Assembly: GCA_012519775.1 (NCBI GenBank)
Contig: JAAYPN010000032.1
Span: 1 to 43,616 of the forward strand
Source: Aeromonadales bacterium
GTDB taxonomy: Bacteria > Pseudomonadota > Gammaproteobacteria > Enterobacterales > Succinivibrionaceae
DNA: 43,616 nucleotides
Direction of reading: 5' to 3'
Made by a program: the position numbers and the translations under genes. This document shows, piece by piece, positions 10,056 to 21,120 of the stretch (positions are counted from its first letter, which is position 1; the number at the start of each line of letters is the position of its first letter). Below the pieces are notes generated by a model. The model was given only the letters and a program-made list of their open reading frames with translations. It searched no databases and was not told where the DNA came from.

Positions 10056-11645
10056 TTAGTGACGGAAGTGACGCATTGAAGTGAATACCATTGCAATACC
10101 GTGCTCATTAGCTGCATCGATAACTTCCTGGTCGCGGATTGAGCCACCTGGCTGAATGATGCACTTGATGCCTGAAGCTGCTGCTGCATCAACACCATCA
10201 CGGAATGGGAAGAATGCGTCAGATGCTAGTGCTGCACCCTCTAATGATAACTTAGCATCCTCTGCACGTAGACATGCGATACGAGCTGAGAATACACGGC
10301 TTGTCTGACCGCAACCGATACCAAGAGTCTTCTTGTGGTTGGTGTAAACAATTGCGTTTGACTTGGTGAACTTACATACCTTCCAGGCAAACAGTAACTC
10401 GTCCATTTCCTCTTCTGTAGGAACACGTTTGGTTACAACCTTCAGATCTTCTTTTTTAACAACTTCCAAATCAGCTTCCTGAACTAGAAGACCGCCGTTT
10501 ACGCGCTTGAAGTCGCAACGTGGCTGTGCCTTACCTAGAGGACCTGTCTGTAGAAGTCTTACGTTCTTCTTGCGGGCAACCTCAGCTACTGCCTCTGGTG
10601 AAATTGATGGAGCTACGATAACCTCGCAGAACTGACGATCAACGATAGCTTTAGCTGTTGCGCCGTCTAGTTCCTTGTTAAATGCAATGATACCGCCAAA
10701 AGCTGATTCGCTGTCGCAGTTGAATGCATCTTCATAAGCCTTAGTTAGGTTCTCGCCAAGAGCAACACCACATGGATTTGCGTGCTTTACGATTACGCAG
10801 CATGGCTCGTCAAACTGACGTACACACTCGATTGCAGCATCGGTATCAGCGATGTTGTTGTATGATAATTCTTTACCCTGTAACTGAACTGCAGTTGAAA
10901 TGCCTGAATCATGAGCATCGATATCAGCATAGAAAGCAGCTTTCTGATGTGGGTTCTCACCGTAACGCATGCTCTGTAGCTTAACGTAGTTAAGATTTAG
11001 AGTACGTGGTAGAGTAGACTGTGTACCGTCAGAGATACCATAATCAGGTACCTTAGTACCAAAGTAGTTTGCAATAGCGCTGTCATAAGCTGCTGTGTGC
11101 TCGTAAGCTGCGATTGCTAAATCAAAACGGGTATTCCAGGTTAATGAACCGTTGTTTGCGTCCATCTCTTCTATAACGCGGCTGTAATCTGAGCTTCTTA
11201 CTACGATTGCAACGTCACGGTTGTTCTTTGCTGCAGCGCGAACCATGGTAGGACCGCCGATATCGATGTTCTCAATTGCCTTCTCAAGAGGGCAGTCTGG
11301 ATCAGCTACAGTCTTTACAAATGGGTATAGGTTTACAACAACAAGAGCGATAGGCTTGATGTTGTGCTCAGCCATAACTTCTTCATCAATACCGCGACGG
11401 CCTAGGATACCACCGTGGATCATTGGGTGAAGAGTTTTAACTCTGCCATCCATCATCTCAGGGAATTTGGTGTAATCTGAAACTTCAACAACCTTAACAC
11501 CGTTTTCTGCTAAAAGCTTAGCGGTACCGCCAGTTGATAGAATTTCAACGTTACGTTTTTCTAACTCTTTGGCAAATTCAACTACACCTGCTTTATCTGA
11601 AACGCTGATTAGCGCACGATTGATAGGACGTAAGAGGGCTTCCAT
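10056..11645 (-). CDS. purH: Bifunctional AICAR transformylase / IMP cyclohydrolase
   Basis: [39 protein letters not shown]-terminal TSMRHFRH. Confidence 0.98.
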   Translation of the reverse strand: MEALLRPINRALISVSDKAGVVEFAKELEKRNVEILSTGGTAKLLAENGVKVVEVSDYTKFPEMMDGRVKTLHPMIHGGILGRRGIDEEVMAEHNIKPIALVVVNLYPFVKTVADPDCPLEKAIENIDIGGPTMVRAAAKNNRDVAIVVRSSDYSRVIEEMDANNGSLTWNTRFDLAIAAYEHTAAYDSAIANYFGTKVPDYGISDGTQSTLPRTLNLNYVKLQSMRYGENPHQKAAFYADIDAHDSGISTAVQLQGKELSYNNIADTDAAIECVRQFDEPCCVIVKHANPCGVALGENLTKAYEDAFNCDSESAFGGIIAFNKELDGATAKAIVDRQFCEVIVAPSISPEAVAEVARKKNVRLLQTGPLGKAQPRCDFKRVNGGLLVQEADLEVVKKEDLKVVTKRVPTEEEMDELLFAWKVCKFTKSNAIVYTNHKKTLGIGCGQTSRVFSARIACLRAEDAKLSLEGAALASDAFFPFRDGVDAAAASGIKCIIQPGGSIRDQEVIDAANEHGIAMVFTSMRHFRH

Positions 11646-12201
11646 GATTTTGACTATGCTCCATTTAATATTTAAATAGCAAAGGCAATTAAGCCTTTAT
11701 AAAAAGTGTGTATATTGTATCAATTTATGTGAGTAAAATCGCTAATTTTCACGAAATCTTTGAAAGATTAGAGTAATTTGACATATTAGGATGCGTTTTT
11801 TATTGGTGGCATGAAATCTATGCATACCATAATTGACAGAAAGCCTTTAAAATCGCACAAATAAGGTTTTTTCAGGAATTTTTTTTACGATATTTTTCTG
11901 AAATGTTAATCTGATAGGTGTTTGTAAATTTACTATAAATCAATAAGATAATGTTTTAAAATCCAAAATGGAGCACATTGGTGGCTTTCTATCAAGGTAT
12001 TTTAGAAAAAAAATACTTATATTATTTTCTGAAAAATAGCATATACTTACCGCGTTTTTAACGTTAACGGGCTTGATATACTGGCTTTTAGCGTTCCATA
12101 AGAATTCCCGGTTACTGCAAAAGCACTAACCTAAATCAGTATTATTTGTTGTTTAATTACTTGGGCTTTTAAGCCTGTTTTTCAAAGGAAATGAAAATTA
12201 T

Positions 12202-12477
12202 ATGAACAAGTCTGAACTTATCGAGCAAATTGCAAAGCGTTCTGGTCTACCTTTATCAGGTTCACGTATGGCTTTAGATGCATTATTGCAGACTGTAAGT
12301 GAAGCTTTAGCATCAGGTGATCGCGTACAATTAGTTGGTTTTGGTACTTTCAAGGTTACTGAGCGTTCAGCACGTGAAGGCCGTAACCCACAGACTGGAG
12401 CTGTAATTAACATTCCAGCAAGAAAGACTCCATCATTCACAGCTGGTGCTGAGTTAAAGAAGAGCGTAAACAAGTAA
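12202..12477 (+). CDS. hup: DNA-binding protein HU
   Basis: 91 aa; MNKSELIEQIA, GFGTFKVTERSAREGRNPQTG, IPARKTPSFTAG. Confidence 0.96.
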   Translation: MNKSELIEQIAKRSGLPLSGSRMALDALLQTVSEALASGDRVQLVGFGTFKVTERSAREGRNPQTGAVINIPARKTPSFTAGAELKKSVNK

Positions 12478-12500
12478 TTTTACGTCTTCAGCAAAAAAAG

Positions 12501-12527
12501 GCCTCATTTAAAAGTGAGGCTTTTTTG
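12501..12527 (+). terminator. Rho-independent terminator after the HU gene
   Basis: AAAAAAAG-GCCTCA-tttaaaag-TGAGGC-TTTTTT. Confidence 0.9.
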
Positions 12528-12691
12528 TATGAACAACTTTTATTGTAAATGCACAATAAAATGCCCAAAAATTACTAAAAAACTGATAAAATCTAGCTTA
12601 TAAATCGTTTTTTATGGACAGTAGTTATTAAAAAGAAGTTCACTTTTAAATTTCTTTTTAATGCTTAACAAAGTTAATAAAGGAAATAAAT

Positions 12692-14341
12692 ATGGCATTG
12701 AGTAATAAGGCTGGCAAAAAAGCCGGTTTTGAAGATCTTGATAACATTCCTCGTTTAATGTCTGCTTATTATTTAAATAAGCCTGATATGGATGATCCAG
12801 AGCAGCGTGTTGCTTTTGGTACATCAGGTCACAGAGGCACCTCATTAAATGGTTCATTTACTGAGTCTCACATCGTTGCAATTTCTCAGGCTATTGCAGA
12901 GTACCGTCAGAAAGAGGGTATTACTGGTCCTTTATTCATTGGTATGGATACCCACGCTTTATCAGAGGCAGCACTTGCTACCGCTGTTGAAGTTTTAGGT
13001 GCTAACGGTGTTGAAGTTCGTGTTGAAAAAGATCACGGCTACACCCCAACTCCATCAATCTCATTTGCAATTTTAAATTACAACAAGGGCAGAACCTCAG
13101 GTTTAGCTGATGGTATCGTTATTACCCCTTCACACAACCCACCATCAAACGGCGGTTTCAAGTACAACCCAACTGATGGCGGTCCTGCTGGTACTGAAAT
13201 TACTTCTGTAATTCAGGATAGAGCAAACGAATTATTAAGAAACGGTCTACAGGGCGTAAAGCGCGTTCCTTATACACAGGCTATCAAGTTATCTAATGTT
13301 AAAGAACACGACATGCTAACTCAGTATGTTGAGGCATTAGGCGAGATCATTGACCTTGAGGCTATCTCAAAGTCTGGCATCAAGATGGGCGTTGATCCAC
13401 TTGGTGGTTCAGGTCTTTTCTACTGGGACAGAATCGCAGACCGTTACAACCTAAACCTAAAGGTTGTAAATTACGCTGTTGATCCTACCTTCTCATTCAT
13501 GTGCATTGATAGAGACGGCAAGATCCGTATGGACTGCTCAAGCCCATATGCAATGGCAGGTCTAATTGGTCTTAAGGACGATTTTGATATTGCATGGGGT
13601 AACGATCCTGACTATGACAGACACGGTATCGTATGCCACAGCGGCTTAATGAACCCAAATCATTATTTATCAGCTGCAATCAACTACATTTATACACACC
13701 GTGACAACTGGCCAAAGGATGCAATGGTAGGTAAGACTGTAGTATCTTCAAATCTGATGAACCGTGTAGCTCAGGGCCTTGGCAGAAAAGCTTACGAAGT
13801 TCCAGTAGGCTTCAAGTGGTTCGTTCCAGGCTTATTTGACAAGTCATTAGCATTTGGCTGTGAGGAGTCAGCAGGCGCTTCATTCCTACGTAAGGATGGC
13901 AGCGTATGGACAACTGATAAAGACGGTATCATCGCTTCATTACTGTCAGCTGAAATGCTTGCAGTGACAGGTAAGGATCCATCAGAGCACTACAACGAGT
14001 TAATTGAGAAGTATGGTCGCCCATACTACGATCGTGTTGACGCTCCTGCAAATCCAAGCCAGAAGGCAGCTCTAAAGAAACTGTCACCAAACGACGTTGA
14101 GGCAAGCGAGCTTGCTGGCGAGAAGATTGTTGATAAGTTAACCTGTGCTCCTGGTAACGGTGCTGCAATCGGCGGTCTGAAGGTTGTAACAGAGAACGGC
14201 TGGTTTGCTGCAAGACCATCAGGCACTGAGAATGTTTACAAGATTTACATGGAAAGTTTCAAGGGCGAGGAGCACTTAAAGCAAATCGAAACTGAGGCTC
14301 AGGATATTGTAAACGCAGCTCTGAAAAAAGCCGGTGTTTAA
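12692..14341 (+). CDS. pgm: Phosphoglucomutase (alpha-D-glucose phosphate-specific)
   Basis: [15 protein letters not shown], catalytic phosphoserine loop, [23 protein letters not shown]. Confidence 0.97.
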   Translation: MALSNKAGKKAGFEDLDNIPRLMSAYYLNKPDMDDPEQRVAFGTSGHRGTSLNGSFTESHIVAISQAIAEYRQKEGITGPLFIGMDTHALSEAALATAVEVLGANGVEVRVEKDHGYTPTPSISFAILNYNKGRTSGLADGIVITPSHNPPSNGGFKYNPTDGGPAGTEITSVIQDRANELLRNGLQGVKRVPYTQAIKLSNVKEHDMLTQYVEALGEIIDLEAISKSGIKMGVDPLGGSGLFYWDRIADRYNLNLKVVNYAVDPTFSFMCIDRDGKIRMDCSSPYAMAGLIGLKDDFDIAWGNDPDYDRHGIVCHSGLMNPNHYLSAAINYIYTHRDNWPKDAMVGKTVVSSNLMNRVAQGLGRKAYEVPVGFKWFVPGLFDKSLAFGCEESAGASFLRKDGSVWTTDKDGIIASLLSAEMLAVTGKDPSEHYNELIEKYGRPYYDRVDAPANPSQKAALKKLSPNDVEASELAGEKIVDKLTCAPGNGAAIGGLKVVTENGWFAARPSGTENVYKIYMESFKGEEHLKQIETEAQDIVNAALKKAGV

Positions 14342-14351
14342 TAACCAATAG

Positions 14352-14383
14352 AAAATAAAGTCTGCAGATGCAGACTTTATTTT
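14352..14383 (+). terminator. Rho-independent terminator after pgm
   Basis: AAAATAAAGTCTGCA-ga-TGCAGACTTTATTTT perfect inverted repeat with T-rich tail. Confidence 0.9.
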
Positions 14384-14562
14384 TAAGTGGCACACAAATA
14401 TAAGGCACAATTTTAAACTCACAATTTTTGTAAAAAAATATTTGTTAAAGCGGTTGTGAAAATATGAGGAAACTCTCATTCAGCCGTGATAATTCCTACA
14501 CTTTTATATTTTTATAGGATAGAATTGTCACATTAACAAAACAAAGGATTGTATAAAATCAA

Positions 14563-15312
14563 ATGAATAACAAATTATTATTATCTCTTGGCTTAATTGG
14601 TTCTCTTACCTTATCAGGCTGTTCTATTTTGAGTTCAATGACTTCTTCAGAAGATAACAATAACAATATGTATCGTGAAAAAGCATCTGAGACTCTAGAT
14701 ATTGCAGAAGAAAACCTGACTCTTTTAACACAGACAGTTACTCCAAGCTTAACTGATGTAACTTTCGATTTAGTTGATAATAATAAAAACAAATACAGAT
14801 GTTCAATTGCAAGCGGTCTGTTCAGCAACAACAAGCCTGCTAAATGTAAGAAGAAGGTAGGCAACAAGTGGGAGTCTTACGGCACTGTTCCTGAAGAGTC
14901 TGAAGATGGTTCATCTGATAACTCATTCTTCCATTTTGACATCGGTGGCGAGAACTCATACGCTAACAAGTATGACCAGGCTTACCAGATGCAGAAACTG
15001 CATAAGAAACCAGAAAGAGTAGGTTCAGAAAATGCAGCAAAGAATACTGCTAAACCTCAGGTTGTAACAACTTCAGAAAACGATACAGGTGTTGTTACAA
15101 ACGAAGTTATTTCTTCAAAGGCAAGAAACAGCACTCCAACAATCATCTTCTCACCAGAGGATGAGGGGACTGCATTCAAGACCAATCCTACAAAGACTTA
15201 CAACGGTCGTTTCAAGATGCGTGATGAGCAGGGCCATTCATACGAGTGTCACTTTGCTAAAGTAGGTCAGGTAGTATCAGATACAGTGTCAGTATGTACC
15301 AAGCTGTACTAA
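14563..15312 (+). CDS. Predicted lipoprotein of unknown function with two related Cys-containing segments
   Basis: Signal peptide with lipobox LTLSGCS; no family recognised; followed by a strong terminator. Confidence 0.75.
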   Translation: MNNKLLLSLGLIGSLTLSGCSILSSMTSSEDNNNNMYREKASETLDIAEENLTLLTQTVTPSLTDVTFDLVDNNKNKYRCSIASGLFSNNKPAKCKKKVGNKWESYGTVPEESEDGSSDNSFFHFDIGGENSYANKYDQAYQMQKLHKKPERVGSENAAKNTAKPQVVTTSENDTGVVTNEVISSKARNSTPTIIFSPEDEGTAFKTNPTKTYNGRFKMRDEQGHSYECHFAKVGQVVSDTVSVCTKLY

Positions 15313-15332
15313 TCATCTTTTAAAGATTTTTC

Positions 15333-15370
15333 AAGCCTCCACTTTTAAAATGGGGGCTTTTTTATTTTTG
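15333..15370 (+). terminator. Rho-independent terminator
   Basis: AAGCCTCCA-cttttaaaa-TGGGGGCTT-TTTTATTTTT. Confidence 0.85.
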
Positions 15371-15435
15371 CTCATTTTTTACTATTTTTCATTTAGTATA
15401 ATGAGAAGAAACGATAATAGATATAGGAGCTTTTT

Positions 15436-16308
15436 GTGGCTAAATACACCTTAGAAAACCTTCCAATAGAATATGATAAATATAAAGTAATCGCTTTAGA
15501 TCTTGATGATACTTTATTACGCTCAGATAAGAGCATAAGTCAGTTTACTATCGATACCCTTCAAAAGGCTCAGAAGCAGGGAATTTCAATTGCCATTGCT
15601 ACAGGTCGTCACCCAAAGAGTGCTGTAAAGTTTATGAAGGCATTAGGCTGCCTAAATGACGACTCTTATGCTGTATGCTTTAACGGTGCAGGTGTTGTGC
15701 GTTTATCAGAGTACGTAAAGCACGACCACCACATTGGTTTTCCTATGGTATGCAAGGACATTGTAAAAGGTCCTATGATTAGAAAACTTACTCACTTTGC
15801 TCATGAGCATGGCTGTAAGGTACACGCATACTCAGTTACAGACGGTCTTTTAATTGAAGATCATAATCCTTTTACCCAAAAGGAAATTGATAATGCCTTT
15901 GTAGGTTTTAAAGCTATCGATTTTACCAAGGTAGCAGATGATGCTGAGTTCTTTAAGATCCTGATTGTAGGTGAGGTAGAGAAGCTTGAGGCTTTAAGAC
16001 CTTTAATTCCTCAGGAGTTTAAAGACTTCTTTGGTATTGTTCGCTCTGAAAAACACTACCTTGAATTTATTCCAAACCATGCAACTAAAGGCACCGGTCT
16101 TGAGCATCTTTGCAAGGCTTTAGGCTATGGTATTGAAAACTCTATGGCCTTTGGCGATGCAGAAAACGATCTGGCGATGATTGAAGCTGCAGGTCTTGGT
16201 GTTGCTATGTCAAACGGTTTTGAAATCATAAAGGAAGCTGCTGATGTAATCACAAAGACTAATGATGAAGATGGCGTGGCCTTTTTAGTTAATAAATTCT
16301 TAAAGTAG
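15436..16308 (+). CDS. Cof-type HAD-IIB family hydrolase
   Basis: ALDLDDTLLRSD, ATGRHP, MAFGDAENDLAMIEAAGLGVAMSNG; GTG start with TAGGAGC upstream. Confidence 0.9.
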   Translation: MAKYTLENLPIEYDKYKVIALDLDDTLLRSDKSISQFTIDTLQKAQKQGISIAIATGRHPKSAVKFMKALGCLNDDSYAVCFNGAGVVRLSEYVKHDHHIGFPMVCKDIVKGPMIRKLTHFAHEHGCKVHAYSVTDGLLIEDHNPFTQKEIDNAFVGFKAIDFTKVADDAEFFKILIVGEVEKLEALRPLIPQEFKDFFGIVRSEKHYLEFIPNHATKGTGLEHLCKALGYGIENSMAFGDAENDLAMIEAAGLGVAMSNGFEIIKEAADVITKTNDEDGVAFLVNKFLK

Positions 16309-16313
16309 GTTTT

Positions 16314-18101
16314 ATGTTCAAGCTTTCAATCTTCAAAGACGAGAGTAACGGTGAATCTTTAAGAGCTAAATATCATGGTGCAGACAGCCTGCCATTAAAG
16401 GTATCCATTAAAGTCTGCCTAAAAATGATTAAGTTTTACTGGACCTCAAAAGACAGTCTTTTCTCCTGGTTTTTATTATCTCTTATTGTGATATTAACCT
16501 CTGGTGCAATCTATCTTGCTAAAGTGTTTAACACCTGGTACAAGGAGTTCTGGGATACAGTTCAGAACTATGATCTTAAAGGCTTTAAGTACCAGCTGAT
16601 GATGTTTGCAATCCTAGCCACCATCCATGTTGTGGTTTCTGTTTATAACTCTTATCTAAGATCACAGCTGTCTATAAACTGGCGTAAGTGGTTTACAGGT
16701 AAAGTTATGCATGATTATTTAGGCGATAGCGTCTATTACAAAATGCAGCTTGAAGATAAGAAAACAGAAAACCCTGATCAGCGTATCAGTGAGGACTTAG
16801 GAAGCTTTGTATCCCTATCTATTTCACTAATCATAGGTACAGCATCTGATTTGGCTATGCTTGCAACCTTTGGTGTTGTGCTCTGGGATTTGTCCTATAG
16901 CGTAGATATGACCTTATGGAATGATTATGTACTGCATCTTCCAGACGGCTATATGTTATACCTTGCAATAGCCTATGCTCTTGTAGGTACACTGATTACC
17001 TTCTATATCGGTAAACCACTTGTAAAGCTAAACTTCAGACAGCAGCGCTATGAAGCTGATTTTCGTTTTTCTCTAATTCGCGTTCGTGAAAACAGTGAGT
17101 CTATCTCTCTTTACAGTGGACAGGTTGAAGAAGAGCAGAGTTTAAGATGCCGCTTCTTTAGCGTTGTAAAAAACTATGTGCAGTTAATTAAAAGAGAAAA
17201 AAGATTAGGTTTCTTTACTTTAGGTTATGCTCAGACTGCAGTTATCTTTCCAATACTTATTGCAGCTCCTATGTACTTTGCTAAAGTAATTACCATGGGC
17301 AGTATCATGCAGATCTCATCTGCCTTTGGCAGAGTTCAGGATGCACTGTCTACTGTGATAAGCCGTTTCTCAACATGGGCAAGCTACAAGGCTGTAATTG
17401 ACCGTCTTGCACTTTTCTTTGATTCAATGGATTCAAGTACTCAGATTGAATGCTTAAAACCTCAAAAGGAAGGAGCATCCTTTAAAGTTGAGAGTTTAAA
17501 TGTAGAAAATCCAAATCACGAGATTTTATGGAAGAATTTAAACTTTGCTCTATCTGATGGTCAGTCACTATTAGTTCGTGGTCCATCTGGCTGTGGTAAA
17601 TCAACACTTATTAAGACCATCGCAGGTTTATGGCCTCATGCTCATGGTAGTATCACTGTTCCTGATACAGGTGAGAGTCTCTTTTTATCTCAAAGACCAT
17701 ATCTGCCACAGGGTACGCTAAGACAGGCAGCCTGTTATCCTCATGCATCAGACAATTCAGGTCTTGTGGAAAGTTATTTTGAGAAATTAGGATTATCTCA
17801 TTTACTTGAGAGTCTTGATATTGAGGATAACTACTCAACCATGCTTTCTTTAGGTGAGCAGCAGAGAATTGCAATTATTCGAGCTCTTATTATTAAGCCT
17901 AAGCTGCTGATTATGGATGAGGCAAGCTCTGCTTTAGATGAGTCAAATGAAGATCTTGCCTATAACCTCATTAAAGAGAATCTAAAGACATCTATTGTGC
18001 TAAGCGTTGGTCACAGATCAAGTCTGATTAAAAAGCATGATCTTATCTTAAGTTCACAAGGTGATGGCAACTATACCTTTTGCTCATCTTCAGATGCTTA
18101 A
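16314..18101 (+). CDS. SbmA/BacA-like (YddA-type) ABC transporter, fused permease and ATPase
   Basis: ABC_membrane_2-like N-terminal region (WRKWFTGKVMHDYL); Walker A GPSGCGKST; LSLGEQQRIAIIRALI signature; LLIMDEASSALD. Confidence 0.87.
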   Translation: MFKLSIFKDESNGESLRAKYHGADSLPLKVSIKVCLKMIKFYWTSKDSLFSWFLLSLIVILTSGAIYLAKVFNTWYKEFWDTVQNYDLKGFKYQLMMFAILATIHVVVSVYNSYLRSQLSINWRKWFTGKVMHDYLGDSVYYKMQLEDKKTENPDQRISEDLGSFVSLSISLIIGTASDLAMLATFGVVLWDLSYSVDMTLWNDYVLHLPDGYMLYLAIAYALVGTLITFYIGKPLVKLNFRQQRYEADFRFSLIRVRENSESISLYSGQVEEEQSLRCRFFSVVKNYVQLIKREKRLGFFTLGYAQTAVIFPILIAAPMYFAKVITMGSIMQISSAFGRVQDALSTVISRFSTWASYKAVIDRLALFFDSMDSSTQIECLKPQKEGASFKVESLNVENPNHEILWKNLNFALSDGQSLLVRGPSGCGKSTLIKTIAGLWPHAHGSITVPDTGESLFLSQRPYLPQGTLRQAACYPHASDNSGLVESYFEKLGLSHLLESLDIEDNYSTMLSLGEQQRIAIIRALIIKPKLLIMDEASSALDESNEDLAYNLIKENLKTSIVLSVGHRSSLIKKHDLILSSQGDGNYTFCSSSDA

Positions 18102-18113
18102 ACACATCTAAAA

Positions 18114-18140
18114 AAATATCCTCGCCTTGCGAGGATATTT
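18114..18140. terminator. Bidirectional-type hairpin between convergent genes
   Basis: AAATATCCTCGC-ctt-GCGAGGATATTT perfect 12-bp stem. Confidence 0.8.
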
Positions 18141-18160
18141 AATCAAAATCAAATCAAATC

Positions 18161-19624
18161 TTACTGATCTTTAGTTCTTTTTCGATAATCAGCCACTTTC
18201 TTTCTGTGAGCTGTGTTTATCTTAGCCATTCTGCCTGTAAGCCGCTCTGATGGTCCAAATAATGGTTTTTCGTGTTTTATAAACTTTCCCTCGTAATCAG
18301 CTAAAGCTCTTGATACAAGTTTGTAAAGACCTATAACAGCGATGATATTTGGAATAACCATAAGGCCATTGAACATATCAGCAAGCTCCCATACCAGGTT
18401 TACCTTTAATAATGAACCTGTCATTAAGAAGCACAAAACGATAACTGAGAAGATGTTGATAAACTTATAGCCAAAGATAAACTTTACGTTCTGAACTGCA
18501 AAGAAATACCAGCCGATGATGGTGGTAAAGGCAGCAAAGAAGAGACATAAAGCCACAAATCCAGCTCCAGCAGGCCCCATTCCCTTAACGAAGGCACTTT
18601 GTGTAAGCTCAATACCTGTAGTAGTACCATCTAAGCTTCCTGTAACTAAAATTACAAGTGCTGTAGCTGTAAGCACGATAAATGTATCGATAAATAAACC
18701 TACAACAGCTGCTAAACCCTGCTCTACAGGATGCTTTACACGGGCAATAGCATGAGCATGTGGAGTAGAACCCATACCAGCTTCATTTGAGAACAGACCA
18801 CGAGCAACACCATAACGGATAGCCTCTTTTACGCTTGCACCGATAACACCGCCGGTTGCTGCGCTAGGATCAAATGCACCTACGAAGATTGACTTTAGGG
18901 TTGGGAAGATGTGTGTACCGTACAGACACATAATGTAAATGGCACCTAGTACATATACAAGAGCCATAATTGGAACCATTTTCTCAGCAAAGCCTGCAAT
19001 ACGCTTGATGCCACCGATGAAGATGAAGCCTGCTAGTAGAATGATAAACAGACCTGATGCAGATGTAGGAACGCCAAAAGCTGATGAGAATGCTGTAGAA
19101 ATGGAGTTTGCCTGCACCATGTTACCGATAAAGCCTAAAGCTACAATAATCAGTACTGAGAAGATTGCAGCCATTGGCTTACTGCCAAGACCATAGGTAA
19201 TGTAGTAGGCTGGACCGCCTGTGATATGTCCCTGCTCGTCTTTAGAGCGGTATAACTGAGCTAGAACTGCCTCAGAGAAGATGGTTGCCATACCAAAGAA
19301 AGCTGCAAGCCACATCCAGAAGATAGCACCAGGACCACCCATAGCCATAGCTGTTGCCACACCAGCAAGGTTACCTGTACCTACCTGAGCTGCAATAGCA
19401 GTTGCAAGTGACTGGAATGAGGTCATTCCATGAGAGCCTGCTTTTTCACCGTTAAATGAAAGACCGCCGAATACGTGCTTTAATGCACGGCTGAACTGTC
19501 TAATCTGCACAAAGCGAAGCTTTATGGAAAAGAAGATACCTGCGCCAACTAAAACAGGAATTAGACACCATGGTCCCCAGAGAATGGAATTGATGTTGAC
19601 AATTATTTGTGTAAGCGAATCCAT
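18161..19624 (-). CDS. AGCS-family sodium:alanine (amino acid) symporter
   Basis: Multiple TMs; GTGNLAGVATAMAMGGPGAIFWMW, GLFSNEAGMGSTPHAHA typical of AGCS/DagA. Confidence 0.93.
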   Translation of the reverse strand: MDSLTQIIVNINSILWGPWCLIPVLVGAGIFFSIKLRFVQIRQFSRALKHVFGGLSFNGEKAGSHGMTSFQSLATAIAAQVGTGNLAGVATAMAMGGPGAIFWMWLAAFFGMATIFSEAVLAQLYRSKDEQGHITGGPAYYITYGLGSKPMAAIFSVLIIVALGFIGNMVQANSISTAFSSAFGVPTSASGLFIILLAGFIFIGGIKRIAGFAEKMVPIMALVYVLGAIYIMCLYGTHIFPTLKSIFVGAFDPSAATGGVIGASVKEAIRYGVARGLFSNEAGMGSTPHAHAIARVKHPVEQGLAAVVGLFIDTFIVLTATALVILVTGSLDGTTTGIELTQSAFVKGMGPAGAGFVALCLFFAAFTTIIGWYFFAVQNVKFIFGYKFINIFSVIVLCFLMTGSLLKVNLVWELADMFNGLMVIPNIIAVIGLYKLVSRALADYEGKFIKHEKPLFGPSERLTGRMAKINTAHRKKVADYRKRTKDQ

Positions 19625-19733
19625 TTTGATTCCGTATAGAAAAGTTAAAAATTAAGCAGCTTTCGCTGCTTTGACTGGTTTATTTTATCTTTTTTTACGA
19701 AATTTTTAAAGTAAACTAAATGATTATTCGACT

Positions 19734-20372
19734 TTATTCTGAATCGTCGTCTTTAGTTACTGAACTTAACTTAGAGTGGAATTTCTTCTTTAAATAGATA
19801 AAGCCGATAACCAGAACCAAAAGACCTAAAGCAAGATAGATGATGCTCTGTACGTCGTGAACGTAGGTCATTAAAAGATCTAGGTTATGAGCAAAGAAGT
19901 AGCCTAGGTATACCCATACAGGTACTGAGATCACGGCTGCTAAACCATCCATTATAATGAAGGTAATATAGGAGATACGATGACTCATACCTGCTACAAG
20001 GTAGATAGGGGAGCGAAGTCCTGGAAGGAATCTTGCGACAAATAAAAGGCCTAAACCGTATTTTTCAAACTTACGCTGAATTAAAGAGAATCTTTGAGGA
20101 GTTACAATCTTTCTGAAGGTTTTAATCTTCTGGATACGGTAACCGAAAATTCTTCCTGCAAGGAACATGGTGCTGTCACCAAAGAGAACACCAGCAAGAC
20201 CTACTGCAAGCATGATATGTGGGTCGATACCGGCATCAAGACCTGAAATTACACCACCTGATACTAAAGTGATATCCTCAGGTACAGGCACGCCAAGACC
20301 GCAAAGGAGAAGAGCTAAAAATACAGCTGCATAACCGTACTGAGAAAAGAAACCCATTAGTAATTCTAGCAA
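19734..20372 (-). CDS. DedA-family membrane protein
   Basis: FLALLLCGLGVPVPEDITL, FVARFLPGLRSPIYLVAGM. Confidence 0.9.
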   Translation of the reverse strand: MLELLMGFFSQYGYAAVFLALLLCGLGVPVPEDITLVSGGVISGLDAGIDPHIMLAVGLAGVLFGDSTMFLAGRIFGYRIQKIKTFRKIVTPQRFSLIQRKFEKYGLGLLFVARFLPGLRSPIYLVAGMSHRISYITFIIMDGLAAVISVPVWVYLGYFFAHNLDLLMTYVHDVQSIIYLALGLLVLVIGFIYLKKKFHSKLSSVTKDDDSE

Positions 20373-20457
20373 TTGTTAACCCTCGACCAAACAAACATAC
20401 AAATCAATAAAACGATTGAATATAATAGCAGAAATATAGAAAAAATTAAGACTAAAG

Positions 20458-20925
20458 CTAAATTATTGCATTTTCAAAGCCTAGCTGACGCCATGCTTCA
20501 TAAGCAACTACTGCAACTGAATTTGAAAGATTCAGACATCTGCTGTTTGGTGCCATTGGGATCTTGATTCTGTGCTCCTGAGGTACTGCATCGTACACCT
20601 CATCAGATAAGCCTTCCTTTTCACGACCGAAGATAATGTAGTCGCCATCTTCAAACTTAAACTGTACGTGAGAGAGGTGTGCTTTCGATGTTGAGGCAAT
20701 AAGACGCTTTGGCTTTTGCTTTTCTAAGAAAGCTTCAAAACCGTCATGAACAGTCAGATTGCAAAGCTCATGGTAATCAAGACCTGCTCTCATCAGTCTT
20801 TCATTATCAAGATAGAAACCTAGTGGTCTTATAAAGTGAAGTTTTGCGCCGCAGTTTACGCTAAGACGGATGATATTACCTGCATTAGATGGCATTTCAG
20901 GTCTGTATAAAACGATATTGATCAT
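20458..20925 (-). CDS. trmL: tRNA (cytidine(34)-2'-O)-methyltransferase
   Basis: [44 protein letters not shown]. Tracked ORF starts at 20988 but the family N-terminus is the internal ATG at 20925. Confidence 0.92.
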   Translation of the reverse strand: MINIVLYRPEMPSNAGNIIRLSVNCGAKLHFIRPLGFYLDNERLMRAGLDYHELCNLTVHDGFEAFLEKQKPKRLIASTSKAHLSHVQFKFEDGDYIIFGREKEGLSDEVYDAVPQEHRIKIPMAPNSRCLNLSNSVAVVAYEAWRQLGFENAII

Positions 20926-21120
20926 GATAATTCTCTTTAATTTTGAATGCGTATATTCTAATCTATTTTTGTTGTGAGATAAGAGCAAATATAGGTTTGT
21001 TTAAATTGCTAGACTGTCTATTTGATGTTAACATTATTTGAATTTTATGTGTGAATTGCCAAGTTAAAAATCAATTAAAATAATAAATTACTGCTAACAA
21101 AGATTGTTTGGAGGATCCAA

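Noticed and set aside
12198-12473. 91-aa minus-strand ORF covering nearly all of the HU gene
   Set aside because: Exact antisense mirror of a highly conserved, well-supported gene; no RBS or family similarity, so a codon-bias artefact.
15436-18101. Cof-type HAD plus SbmA/YddA-like ABC transporter as a possible peptide-export system
   Set aside because: The two genes are adjacent and same-strand, but no precursor peptide, protease or modification enzyme is nearby; both are common stand-alone families.
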